This document shows, piece after piece, positions 9,990-19,288 of a DNA stretch of 64,000 nucleotides. The stretch covers positions 62,001 to 126,000 of the forward strand of contig CAVTZY010000027.1 of assembly GCA_963739235.1 (NCBI GenBank), in the 5' to 3' direction. How positions within the stretch are numbered: position 1 is the stretch's first letter; the number at the start of each line of letters is the position of its first letter. A program made the translations under genes and the position numbers. The DNA is from JAFNAG01 sp963739235. GTDB lineage: Bacteria > Acidobacteriota > UBA6911. The notes beneath the pieces are model-generated. The model did not search any database, had not been told where the DNA came from, and saw only the letters and a list, made by a program, of their open reading frames with translations.

Positions 9990-11140
9990 ATGGTTAAGCG
10001 CCGATTTTGGCTGAAAAAGATCGAAGAGCGATGGCGACGCCGGTCGATCCTGTGGCTGCACGGCGTGCGCCGCACCGGCAAGACCTGCCTTGCTCAAGCA
10101 TTGCCGAAGGTCGAGTATTTCGACTGCGAACTGCCCCGCGTCCGGCGTGCCATGCAGGATCCGGAAGCATTCCTGCAGCGCCTGCGCAACAAGCGGGTCG
10201 TCCTGGACGAGATTCACCGACTTCCGAACCCCTCGGAACTCCTCAAGATCGCCGCGGATCATTACTCGTCAGTCCGAATCCTGGCCACGGGATCCTCGAC
10301 GTTAGGCGCAAGCAGCCGATTCAGGGACACCCTCACGGGGCGCAAGACGGAGCTGTGGCTTACGCCCATGATCGATGCCGACCTTGCCGACTTCGGCGAC
10401 GCCCATTTGCCGCACCGCTTTCTGCACGGGGGCTTGCCTCCGTTTTTTCTCTCGCCCGAACTGCCCGAGCACGATTTTCAGGAGTGGATGGACTCCTACT
10501 GGGCTAAAGACATCCAGGAGCTGTTCCGGCTGGAACGCCGCGCAGCGTTCCAGCGATTTGTGGAATTGCTGCTGGCGCAAAGCGGCGGTATTTTCGAGGC
10601 CACAAGATTCGCCGCACCTTGTGAAGTCAGCCGAACAACCATAACCAATTATCTCGCGGTGCTCGAATCCACGGCCGTGGCACTGGTGCTACGGCCATTC
10701 AGCTCGCGCCGCAGCAATGAGATCGTCGCCGCACCCAAGGTGTACGGGTTCGACACCGGCTTTGCGTGCGCGCACCGCGGCTGGACCAGTTTGCGCGAGG
10801 ACGATCTGGTCGATTGTGGGAACACTACGTCTTGAATGAGTTAACCGCTCACTTGCAGACTTCCAGCCTGCGTTACTGGCGTGACAAACAGGGTCATGAA
10901 ATTGATTTCATCCTGCTGCCGCGAGGACGTGATCCGCTGGCCATCGAATGCAAATGGTCGGCGAACGATTTCGATGCTTCGAGCCTGATCGTGTTTGCGC
11001 GCGCCTATCCAAAAGCGGAACTGCTCGTAGTAACGACCGATGCCATCCCGGCGTTCGTCCGCGAATTTGGAGGACATCCCGTCCGGTTTCTGACGCTCTC
11101 CGCTTTGGTCAAGCGGGTCAAGGAGCCAGAGGGGAATTGA
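9990..11140 (+). pseudogene. AAA ATPase with DUF4143, one frameshift
   Basis: Two frames together give a typical ATPase of about 382 residues. The N-terminal part has a Walker A (GVRRTGKT, residues 25-32), a Walker B (RVVLDEIHRLP, Asp73-Glu74) and a sensor-like ILATGSSTLG. The C-terminal DUF4143 part carries a restriction-endonuclease-like core: HEIDFILL followed by LAIECKW. Near 10810 the frame shifts by one base. The first frame ends at 10835, while the second continues as GRLWEHYVLNEL to 11140. Homologues are widespread single-gene accessory ATPases of unsettled function, sometimes toxin- or defence-associated. Apart from the shift, conservation looks good. Confidence 0.85.
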
Positions 11141-11182
11141 AGAGCGAATTCCAGTAGCCGCTGTCCTCGCAAAACCGCTCGC
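11133..11182. repeat. Short dispersed repeat, second copy of 3741-3790
   Basis: It begins within the last codons of the ATPase and shares GGAATTGAAGA, TTCCAGTAGCCGCTG and CCGCTCGC with the first copy. The rest of the gap to 11408 shows nothing further. Confidence 0.55.
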
Positions 11183-11408
11183 TGGGATTGGCGTCAATCA
11201 CATTTCCTGTCCTTCGCAAATCTCAATCGGGCCGAACATGCACTCACAGATGCACCACTGTCCGGCTTTTCTGTCACGATCAAGCAGAGGCAGTTTTCTC
11301 CAGCATACCTCAACCAGGGACCAAAGTCTTTGCCCTTGATGTTTTTAAAGTCCGCGCCGAAGGCGCGCTAAACCTTTTTGGTTCCGGCTTGTCCGGATTG
11401 GATCTTTT

Positions 11409-13289
11409 TCAGTGATGTCCATTGATCCTTATCTGCGTTTCTGCTGCGGCGAAAGGCTCGCGCGACAGTTCACTGATCTTCGCCTCGGCGTTGCGGCGGA
11501 GTTGCTCCTTGATGGCCGGGTCGGTTCTGTCATCCTTCGGAAGCACCTTGAGCACAACCCGGTACATCTCGAGCGCCCGGACGCGATCACCGCTTGCGAG
11601 GTACGCCTCGGCAAGGCTGTCGTAGGTGTTCGACGAGGTGGCATAGAGTTCCGTATTGAGCGTGAGAATCGCAATCGCCTTGGCATACTCCTTGTGGCCG
11701 AGAAAGTCGTAGCCGAGGCGGTTCAAACGCTCTTCGGCCACACCGGAATCGTCCGCTTTCGACGCGTAAAGCGCCCGATTCGCCATGATAGCCTCCTCGA
11801 TGCGACCGGCGTAAAGATCATCGCTGGGGAGTTTCACTCCCGGGCTCATGCGTTTGGCGGCGATGCGTTCGCCATTCTCCAGGAGCAAAATACCGCTGAC
11901 TTTTCCGCCGGAGGTCTCAATCTGATAACGTGCCTCGCGCTCCTTCTGAACGAAGAGATCCTGGGCAATTGCGAAAAGCTCGTATTCCTCTCCGGTGGGT
12001 GGCTTTCCGAAGAGGCGATTGCCTCGTGCCTCAATTCTGAAGGCCTCGTCGCTGTTCAGCTGATAGCGGCCTGAGAGTGGTGCAAGCCGATCACTCGAGA
12101 GATTGATCACCTCGAGGGGTTCGGGCAAATAGCCGGGCCAGGCGGACTGGCGTGCGATCCCTCTGAGGATCTCCAGCCCGAGGGCGATCCCATTGTCGGA
12201 GTTCACCATGATGGCGGCTCCGCAGCAACCGTCTTGTGAGGCAACGAGAAGTGCCTGGAAGCCTTCGTCCGCGCCGTTGTGGCCGAAGTATAACTTGTCC
12301 CCATGCTTTTCTGCGCCGAAACCAAGGCCGTAATTGTCGAGGACCGGAGTCACCATTCGCTGGGCGGTTCCTTTGGAGAGGAGGCTTGCCTGATCACCAC
12401 GCAGCGACTCTTGGATTGCGATAGCGAATCGCGCCAGGTCTCCCGCTGTTGTCCAAAGGCCGGCCGCCGCCATTTCAGGATAAGTGTGGCGCTTGCCGGG
12501 CACGGGAATTCCGGTGGACCGATAGCCCGCCGCTGCGAGGCCCAATTTTCCCGTCGGGAGAGGCTGTTCATACGTGCTCGCGCGCATGCCGGCGGGCATC
12601 AGTACCAGCTCCGTCATCAGCTCAGGGAACGGCTGGCTGAAAGTGTCGGTCATCGCGAGCTGCGCCACGGTGTAACCGCCGCCGGAATAGCGATACTTTG
12701 TTCCCGGCTCAATGTCGACACGCACCGGCGCAGTGTTCGCGGGACGAGCCCCGTCTAAAACCTGGGGCACCGTCGGGACGGGCTGGCCCGCCTCGTAGCC
12801 GGGAAAGCCGTGGACCGTCATTCCTGCGGTGTGGGAAAGAAGCCGCTCGAGTGTGACCTCCTGCTTTGAGGTGAATCCGTTCTCGGGCACCTTCCAGTTC
12901 TTCAGGTATTCATTGATTTTGTGATCCAGAACCCAGCCTCCCTCCTGCACCTTGCGCAGGATCCCGGCTGCCGCGACCGGCTTGCTGATCGATCCTGCTT
13001 GAAAGAGAGTCTGCGGCGTCGCCGGTTTTCGCTCTTCGCGATCGGCAAAACCGGCTGCCTCCGCCCAGTGAACTCGATAATCTCCAAATACCGCGACTGA
13101 CACGCCTTCGACCCTGTAGTGTTTCATTCGCTCCTCGAGCGACCACCCCTTCTCGCCCTTGACTAGGACCGGCGGGAGCAGGCGCAAGGAGGTTAGCGAA
13201 CCGGCAGGTGGCTCGGCGGGCATCGCAGCGAGCGCGACGGCAAAAAGCGCGGCACCGAACGCACGAACTCCTATCATGCGGTATGACAT
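11409..13289 (-). CDS. Class C beta-lactamase family serine hydrolase with C-terminal extension
   Basis: A 626-residue secreted enzyme. GGAGAGGAGA precedes the ATG at 13289 and a short signal peptide follows. The penicillin-binding/class C fold shows nucleophile Ser100 in GSISKP (SxxK), Tyr201 in YSGGGY (YxN-type, Asn replaced by Gly) and GHNG at about 336-339 in place of KTG. These are typical of esterase or D-aminopeptidase-like members rather than true beta-lactamases. Residues about 430-500 form a lipocalin-like domain (SGRYQLNSDEAFRI). Residues about 530-600 look like TPR-type helices (RLGYDFLGHKEYAKAIAIL). Possible roles are peptide, ester or cell-wall fragment hydrolysis. It is monocistronic. 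Confidence 0.88.
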   Translation of the reverse strand: MSYRMIGVRAFGAALFAVALAAMPAEPPAGSLTSLRLLPPVLVKGEKGWSLEERMKHYRVEGVSVAVFGDYRVHWAEAAGFADREERKPATPQTLFQAGSISKPVAAAGILRKVQEGGWVLDHKINEYLKNWKVPENGFTSKQEVTLERLLSHTAGMTVHGFPGYEAGQPVPTVPQVLDGARPANTAPVRVDIEPGTKYRYSGGGYTVAQLAMTDTFSQPFPELMTELVLMPAGMRASTYEQPLPTGKLGLAAAGYRSTGIPVPGKRHTYPEMAAAGLWTTAGDLARFAIAIQESLRGDQASLLSKGTAQRMVTPVLDNYGLGFGAEKHGDKLYFGHNGADEGFQALLVASQDGCCGAAIMVNSDNGIALGLEILRGIARQSAWPGYLPEPLEVINLSSDRLAPLSGRYQLNSDEAFRIEARGNRLFGKPPTGEEYELFAIAQDLFVQKEREARYQIETSGGKVSGILLLENGERIAAKRMSPGVKLPSDDLYAGRIEEAIMANRALYASKADDSGVAEERLNRLGYDFLGHKEYAKAIAILTLNTELYATSSNTYDSLAEAYLASGDRVRALEMYRVVLKVLPKDDRTDPAIKEQLRRNAEAKISELSREPFAAAETQIRINGHH

Positions 13290-13684
13290 ATTGTGGATTC
13301 TCCTCTCCGGTCTCCCAAATCCATTACTATTCGGGTATGGGCTGGCAGATCAAAAAGACGCATGCTGAGTATTACCGAAAATTCGATGACGGGCTACTCG
13401 TCGGGAGGAAGCATTCGAATCCGACGAGTTTCTGTCTCATGTCTAAATATATTCCCCTAAATCAACGCCCACAAGATGAGCAGCTCAACGGTTTGCGGAT
13501 GGATAGGAAGGACGAGCCGCGTTTCCGATCGAGGTCCGCGCCAAGGCGCCCGCTCGCCTGCCCTCCCGGATCATCAGGCTTGCACTTGGCGAAGCCCGGC
13601 GGCAGATGGCAAAGCAGGGTGGGAATATCCGTGTGGGATCAAAAAGCAGACGGCAGAGAAACTCGGCGACCGGCGCCGACTTGC
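13290..13684. other. Intergenic with right-end fragment of the dispersed element
   Basis: Bases 13501-13580 match, in reverse orientation, the right part of the repeat at 18904-19250 (shared core AAGGACGAGCCGCG on this strand). I could not assign a gene to the short open frames here. Confidence 0.5.
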
Positions 13685-14377
13685 TTATGCCGTGCTCAAG
13701 GCGCAGCGAAATCCGAAATCACTGTACTGGAACTGCGGCAGCAGACTGCTGCGCGCTGCAACTCGAGCGATCTTCACCTGATGGCGCCACGCCCCGCCGC
13801 GCGCAGAGCGACGGGCGCCGGAAACCGGACCGCGAGGGTCATGAGCCGCCGAGACTTCATAGTATTTCGCGTCGTACCAGTCTGCGCACCACTCATGAAC
13901 GTTTTCTGAGATTTCGTAAAGGCCAAAACCGTTGGGCGGTCGCCGGCCAACCCGCTCGGGCCCGCTGCGCCACAACTCCGGGTAATGAGGCTGCCGCTCA
14001 GGGGGCTCGTCGCCCCAGGTGTACAACCTTCCTTCCAACCCGCCGCGCGCGGCTCGTTCCCATTCGGCTTCAGTCGGCAGGCGATAAGGCTTGCCCGTGC
14101 AGGCCCCGAGCCAGTCGCAATACTCCGCGGCATCGAACCAACTCACGCCCGTCACCGGCTGATCCGGATGGTTGAATCGCTCGTCGTCCCAGCCCGGCGG
14201 CAACCGCCGGTGTGTCCGGTCGAGAAAATCCCGATAGAACCGATTCGTGGTCGCAGTGCGAGCGATGGCAAAGCTGCCCACCCATATGCGATGCACTGGG
14301 CGCTCGTTTTCCGCTCCGGCCTCGCAACCCATGAGGAAGTGCCCCGCCGGTATCTCGACCATCTCGGGCTCGATCAC
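13685..14377 (-). CDS. SUMF1/formylglycine-generating-enzyme-like domain protein lacking the catalytic cysteines
   Basis: A 230-residue protein that is almost entirely one FGE-sulfatase (SUMF1) domain. EMVEIPAGHFLMG, VTGVSWFDAAEYCDWLG and YRLPTEAEWERAARGG are all diagnostic, as is NGFGLYEISENVHEWCADW. In active formylglycine-generating enzymes the final RGGSF region carries the redox cysteine pair. Here the equivalent stretch (ARGGAWRHQVKIARVAARSS) has none, so sulfatase activation is unlikely. Such domains also occur as non-catalytic or C-type-lectin-like modules. GTG at 14377 is the best start visible although its ribosome site is weak. No sulfatase gene is nearby. Confidence 0.85.
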   Translation of the reverse strand: MIEPEMVEIPAGHFLMGCEAGAENERPVHRIWVGSFAIARTATTNRFYRDFLDRTHRRLPPGWDDERFNHPDQPVTGVSWFDAAEYCDWLGACTGKPYRLPTEAEWERAARGGLEGRLYTWGDEPPERQPHYPELWRSGPERVGRRPPNGFGLYEISENVHEWCADWYDAKYYEVSAAHDPRGPVSGARRSARGGAWRHQVKIARVAARSSLLPQFQYSDFGFRCALSTA

Positions 14378-14658
14378 TGCCTTTTGCCCCTTATCGCCGC
14401 CACCAATGCTTTAAAAGATTGCCGCACGCCTCCATTTTACTCTTGCAGTATGTTTGCGCGCGATTCCTGCCGCTTCAGTTTGCCGGTTGCGTGCAGTTGC
14501 TGCCTCCGTGAATGGAAGCCGCGCGATACCCGACGAGTACGATGCTCCGGCCTCAACGATCTCGCCACGGAGGAGCTGGTGGGGCCAGCCTGGGGCAAGC
14601 ATTTGGTGTACTTTATTGACATTGCGTGAGAGTCTAATGTCACGGAGGAATGCAACTT

Positions 14659-15189
14659 ATGAAAAACTTCCTGCTGGGGATCATCTTCACGCTTGTGGTT
14701 CTTTTCGTCGGTGGGTATGTTTACGCGACGCGAGGCTATGTCGATTTCCGCGCCGATCAGGAACCCTCGTCCACGGAACGCCACTTCGCCATGGCCGCGA
14801 TGGACGCCTCAACTGACCGTCATGCTCCCGAGGCGAAAAATCCCGCCCCCGCTACGGAAGAGAACCTGGTCGCGGGTGCGACCTTGTACTTGAATCATTG
14901 CGGCGGGTGTCACGGCATCCCGTCCAATCCCGACAGCCAGTTTGCTCACTCGTTCTATCCGCCCGCACCCAGCTTCTTCAAGGAAGCGCCCGACATGCCG
15001 GAAAACCAGAATTACTACATCATCGTTCACGGCATTCGCTGGACAGGCATGCCTGCGTGGAGCAAAACTCTGAACGACACGCAAACCTGGGAGATCGTAA
15101 CGTTCCTCAGCAACATCGAGAAACTGCCGCCGGCCGCAAAACGAGTATTTGAGACTTCCGCGTCTCCAGCGAACACTTCGGCCAAATAG
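14659..15189 (+). CDS. Membrane-anchored c-type cytochrome
   Basis: A 176-residue protein. GGAGG at 14644-14648 sits ten bases before the ATG at 14659, so this start is chosen over the ATG at 14650. An N-terminal helix (LLGIIFTLVVLFVGGYVYA) anchors it with the haem domain outside. CGGCH at residues 81-85 binds haem c covalently, and Met131 in WTGMPAW is the probable second axial ligand. It is a monohaem class I cytochrome with a loop reading NYYIIVHGIRWTGMPAW, as in many electron-transfer or alcohol dehydrogenase-associated cytochromes. No oxidoreductase partner is adjacent. Confidence 0.88.
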   Translation: MKNFLLGIIFTLVVLFVGGYVYATRGYVDFRADQEPSSTERHFAMAAMDASTDRHAPEAKNPAPATEENLVAGATLYLNHCGGCHGIPSNPDSQFAHSFYPPAPSFFKEAPDMPENQNYYIIVHGIRWTGMPAWSKTLNDTQTWEIVTFLSNIEKLPPAAKRVFETSASPANTSAK

Positions 15190-15399
15190 CCCCGACCCTT
15201 GGACGCGCTTGGTGTCTCGCGCTCAAGAGCTTCGCAAACGGCGGCGTGCAACTCTCTGGCTCCGTAGGTTCATCAAAAAATTCTTCAGCTACAGCATATT
15301 GTGCCGCGAGCTTGGCTTCATGATCACAAGTGTCCAGGGGGACGCCCCGAATGATGTCACCGCTTACCACGCGAGCCTCTGGTGCACCTATCCATGAGT

Positions 15400-15588
15400 T
15401 TATCGACGGTACCGTTCGTGGTCGCTGATAAGCGCCGATATGATTTCAGCGTTTGATATCGGATCATCAGGTGATCGATGAAGGTCTGAGATGTGCAAAA
15501 TGGAAAATGGCTCAGCCGCGGATGTCGCTCTCCGCATGCGCACGAAAGGCCGCGGCATGCGCGTCTTCCGCCGAGACCACTTCCGCAT
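15400..15588 (-). pseudogene. Metallophosphoesterase N-terminal fragment
   Basis: The minus-strand peptide FSILHISDLHRSPDDPISNA followed by EIISALISDHERYRR is the first metal-binding block (DLHR) of calcineurin-like phosphoesterases. It stops at a TAA (15400-15402) about 30 residues in, so no enzyme can be made. No start codon close to the conserved block is evident. The fragment overlaps the Fic fragment, and the junction suggests two gene scraps joined by deletion. Confidence 0.6.
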
Positions 15589-15949
15589 CAGTCATCTGCG
15601 CGAACTCCTGCTCGCGCCCACGCTCTGAAAGATTCCCGCCGTTCTGCTGGAGATTTCGGAGCAACAGATCGATGGGCCGGCGACCGGCTTCACCGATGGT
15701 ACGTCCCCAACGCTGGATGCGATCCTGGGGGGCGCTTTCGCCTTCGATGGCGTGGCTCGATTCTGAATCCTTCAGCAACAAAAACGCAGCAGTGCGTGCC
15801 AGCAGATCGCGTGGCACGTCGGCGACAACTGATTGAGCGCGACGGGCCAGATCCATCGCACTGAACTGCCTAAGCGCCTCGGTGCGAAACACCAGCAGAC
15901 AGAATGCGGGTGTCCCCGGCATGTTGTTGCGGACACCATGGCGGGACAC
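15512..15949 (-). pseudogene. Fic family protein, N-terminal fragment
   Basis: About 145 residues. The segment FLLLKDSESSHAIEGESAPQ followed by DRIQRWGRTIGEAGR is typical of the N-terminal half of Fic/DOC AMPylation proteins (the inhibitory S/TxxxE/G-N-like region). The HxFx(D/E)GNGRxxR catalytic motif is absent because the frame ends at 15512. The last 40 residues do not look like Fic. It is probably a truncated remnant rather than an antitoxin-type short Fic. Confidence 0.55.
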
Positions 15950-16037
15950 GGGGGCCTTGGCGCGGACGTTCGATCGAATTCGCAGCCTCTGTTCTGATTT
16001 TTATTATGTTGTGAGTTTGGAAGAAAAAAGATAAAGT

Positions 16038-16060
16038 TTTTCCCTTTTACCAAGGGAAAA
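16038..16060 (+). promoter_or_regulatory. Hairpin overlapping the MBOAT ribosome site and start
   Basis: TTTTCCCTT (16038-16046) and AAGGGAAAA (16052-16060) form a perfect nine-pair stem with a five-base loop. The 3' arm contains the only purine-rich ribosome-binding candidate (AAGGG) and the A of the ATG at 16060. The stem would hide the start, suggesting structure-dependent translation; this is inference. Confidence 0.5.
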
Positions 16061-17480
16061 TGGTATTCAGCTCGAACCTGTTTCTGTTTGGCTATCTGCC
16101 GCTCGCGCTGATCTTTTATTTTCTGATACCCGCGCGACTGCGAAACTTCTATCTGTTCATGATCAGCCTGTTCTTCTACCTGTGGGGATGCGGGCCGGTC
16201 ATTTTCGTTTTTCTCCTCTGCGTCATTCTCAACCACTATTCAGGCCAATTGATCCACAAGGCAACACGCGAGACGGCCCGGCGAATTCTCGCAATCTGTC
16301 TTGTCCTGGATTTGACAGTGCTGATCTACTACAAGTATTTCAACTTTATTTCAGATCAGGCCGCTCTCATCCTCGGATATCTGAACGTCCACTGGCATCC
16401 GGGCTACCGGGTGGCGCTGCCCATAGGCGTCTCGTTTTTTGTGTTCAAGGCCATGTCCTATCCCATCGAAGTGTATCGTGGCCTGGAGACGCCTCCGCGC
16501 AAATTGACGGATTTCGGAGCGTGGCTCTCTCTGTTCCCTGATTTTATTGCCGGTCCTATCGTCCGGTTTTCCGATGTGAGCCGCGAGATTTTCAGCAGAA
16601 AAGCCACGGTGGACTTGTTTTTCAGCGGATTGACGAGATTTGCAGCCGGTCTCGCAAAAAAAGTGCTCATCGCCAACCATCTCGGATTCGTGGCAGACAG
16701 AGTATTCAGTCTCGCTGCGAATGAATCCTCTGTTCCTTTGGCATGGCTGGGGCTGGTGTGCTACACCTTTCAGATTTATTACGACTTCTCGGGCTACTCG
16801 GACATGGCGATCGGCCTCGGGCGCTTCTTCGGCTTTCACTTTCCCGAAAATTTCAGTCAGCCTTATCGCGCGCAGAGCGTAACCGAATTCTGGCGGCGGT
16901 GGCATATGACGCTTTCCCTGATGGTTCAGGGACTTCCTCTGGTTCCCCCTGGGGGCAAACCGGAAAGGCGCGCTGCGCAGCTATTTCAACTTGTTTCTGG
17001 TATTCCTTCTTTGCGGCGCCTGGCATGGCGCTGCATGGACTTTTATAATCTGGGGAATGTATTACGGCGTGCTGCTGGTCGCCGAATTGATTCTGAAAGA
17101 TCGGTTCAAGTTTCGGATCTCGGGTGTTCCGGGCAACCTCTATACGATGTTGGCGGTAATGATCGGCTGGGTGATTTTCCGCAGCGCAGATTTCAAGTCG
17201 GGTCTGGCATTCTTGCAGCTGTTGTTCGGGTTTCAGCCAAAGACGACTGCGTTCGCGTATTTTCCATTCCGATATTATCTCCAGAACGACGTCATCCGTC
17301 TATCTGGCGGCGGCCGGCATTTTTGCCTGGTTGCCCGTGGAGCGCTTTGAAAACCGGGGTTTCTGGCAATCCGTTCCTGGGGTTGCGGTAGCCGGAGTGA
17401 CATCCCTGTTATTAATCGTCTATTCCGCGATCGTACTGTCGACCGTGGGTTTCAATCCGTTTATTTATTTCCGATTCTGA
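16060..17480 (+). pseudogene. MBOAT O-acyltransferase (AlgI-like), two frameshifts
   Basis: Three frames join into a membrane-bound O-acyltransferase of about 473 residues. The multi-helix N-terminus (FLFGYLPLALIFYFLIP) and the region LFPDFIAGPIVRF are typical. The TEFWRRWHMTLS block, which includes the catalytic His, is also present, as is the end NPFIYFRF. A one-base shift at about 16919 follows WHMTLS, where the next frame resumes WFRDFLWFPLGANRKGALRS. A second near 17295 precedes the last 60 residues. AlgI-type proteins pass acetyl groups across the membrane for polysaccharide O-acetylation with an AlgJ/AlgX-like partner, which is encoded directly downstream. The two shifts may be real or sequencing errors. 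Confidence 0.88.
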
Positions 17481-18623
17481 ATGCGGGACACGATGACAAG
17501 GGCGATCAAGATTTCAGCGATTGGACTGTTCATGCTCGCCATTGTAACCCCGATCGTTCAGCAAGAACTGAACTTGATTCCGGTGTGGCCGCTGCAGGAG
17601 AACCGTCTGAAGAAGGAACGGCCTGCGAATTGGAAGGCGCTGTTTGAAACCGGCACGATCTTCGCAAGGCAATTTGAAGAGTATTTCAACGATCACTACG
17701 GATTGCGGGACCTTCTGATTCGCACCAGAAACCAGATAGATTACACGGTGTTCCACAAATCGGAGAAGATAGTCATCGGCCGTGACGGCTGGCTGTTTTA
17801 CAAATCGGTGGTGGAGGATGAAGAGATCGGCGCCGAAAAGATGACTGCAGCTGATTGGGACGGCATATTCGCTCGGGTGTTGAAGTTGAATCGAATACTG
17901 GCCTCCCGCGGCATCACTCTGGTAATGCTGGTCAGTCCCATGAATAACTCGATTTATCCCGAGATGCTTCCCGCCGGCGCCCCCCGCCGGCCGAGTCCCA
18001 CCAGTTTTGAGCGCTACCTTGCGTTTTTGCATGCTCATCCGGAGATTGTGACTGTAGACACGTTTCCCCTGTTGAAGAAGCTCAAGGAAAGTATGCAGGT
18101 ATATTATAAGATGGATTTTCATTGGACCGACGCTGCCGGGGCATATGCCGCCCGAGATCTGATCCAGAGGCTGGGAAGCCTGAGCGGGAAAGGGAGCCTG
18201 TGGGAAAAGCCGATTCAGATAGTCATTAAGAAAGATCTGGCCGGCGGAGAAAGCCAGGCCTTGGGATTGCTATGGCAGACCTATGAAGAGGCGCCGTATC
18301 CCGCCGGCCCCCGCCCGGATCTGGATCTTGGGAGCTATACCCAGGGGCAAAATAACAACGAATGGACTTATTCCACCAAGCTGTCCGACAAGTCTGGACT
18401 GATACCGGATACCGTAATGTTCGGGGATTCATATGCCGACGCCTTTTTGAGGGCGGGATTTACAGCATACTTCGCGCATTTCCAGAAATACTCCATTTGG
18501 GATTTCGCACAGAAATTCCAGAGTGTTCCAGATGGCACACGATTCCTGATTTTCGAGCTTCTCGAGCCTATTAACTTCCTTACCGCTCTGCCCTTCTGGC
18601 CTGATGAACTGAAATCCAATTGA
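17481..18623 (+). CDS. AlgJ/AlgX-like SGNH O-acetyltransferase
   Basis: A 380-residue extracytoplasmic protein starting directly after the MBOAT stop codon at 17478-17480, so the pair is one operon. An N-terminal membrane segment (IGLFMLAIVTPIVQQ) is followed by the FNDHYGLRDLLIRTRNQ and IGRDGWLFYKS blocks of the family. The catalytic DxH lies at Asp212/His214 in DFHWTDAAG, and the nucleophile is Ser317 in FGDSYAD. Family members take acetyl from the MBOAT protein and place it on an exported polysaccharide. ATG 17493 is an alternative start. No polysaccharide synthase or lyase is present in the window, so the target glycan is unknown. Confidence 0.87.
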   Translation: MRDTMTRAIKISAIGLFMLAIVTPIVQQELNLIPVWPLQENRLKKERPANWKALFETGTIFARQFEEYFNDHYGLRDLLIRTRNQIDYTVFHKSEKIVIGRDGWLFYKSVVEDEEIGAEKMTAADWDGIFARVLKLNRILASRGITLVMLVSPMNNSIYPEMLPAGAPRRPSPTSFERYLAFLHAHPEIVTVDTFPLLKKLKESMQVYYKMDFHWTDAAGAYAARDLIQRLGSLSGKGSLWEKPIQIVIKKDLAGGESQALGLLWQTYEEAPYPAGPRPDLDLGSYTQGQNNNEWTYSTKLSDKSGLIPDTVMFGDSYADAFLRAGFTAYFAHFQKYSIWDFAQKFQSVPDGTRFLIFELLEPINFLTALPFWPDELKSN

Positions 18624-18903
18624 GACACAAGATCGGCTGAGTTCCGCTACCATCTTCCCCGAGAGGCTTCCTTCCCGCTCATGGACTGGAAATAAGTGAA
18701 ATAGTCGCAAGAGTCACCAAAATCCCTAAATTCCTGCAATGTCTCGCAGGATCTCCCTTTAATATTGGCAACATCGTTTCGGCGTCACGCCCCGTCGCAT
18801 AGTGTCTCGGTGGAGATAGAGCAGCCACGACTCAAATTCACTGAATGATTCGCGTACTCGAAACTCGGTGCGCTGTCCAGACGGCATTCGGGTCAATAGC
18901 GCA
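18624..18903. other. Intergenic, no gene seen
   Basis: Gap between the AlgJ-like gene and the dispersed repeat copy; no supported gene or RNA. Confidence 0.5.
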
Positions 18904-19250
18904 CTTCAACAATCTCCGCCACGCCGAAAACGGCCTACACGGTCTGGATAGTGCGTGAGGGGTTATTGACCCGATCGGGAATTCCGGACAATAACGATCT
19001 GGGACGGTCAATATCCTGACACCCCCAGTCAGTTGTCATAGGATCACAGCAAGTTCAGAGGCCGGGCGGGGATTTGTCTGCCCCGCCATCCCTTTCCGGG
19101 TGTAGAATCCTGTCAAAACGGCTCACAGCTGTGGTTTAGAAGCCGAGAAGTTAAACTTAATCTCTCAAGTACGAACTTGAGGACCCCAGAGGCGAGACGA
19201 GCGGAGGCCTTGACGTGGATTTCGATCGAATGCGCGGCTCGTCCTTCCTA
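18904..19250 (+). repeat. Dispersed recombinase-end element, copy A
   Basis: The left edge translates as LRHAENGLHGLDSA then stop, matching the last codons of the tyrosine recombinase remnant at 51229-51363. About 300 bases of flank follow, shared over most of their length with 26945-27298 in reverse. They contain TATTGACC and GGTCAATA arms around 40 bases apart and the conserved blocks GTGTAGAATCCTG and CGAGACGAGCGGAGGCC. Confidence 0.7.
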
Positions 19251-19288
19251 CCCGCCTTTTCAAATTCAAGACATCCGGGGAGAGTTCC

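Noticed and set aside
16900..17300. Programmed frameshifting in the MBOAT gene
   Set aside because: No slippery heptamer with downstream structure; two shifts in one gene fit mutation or sequencing error better.
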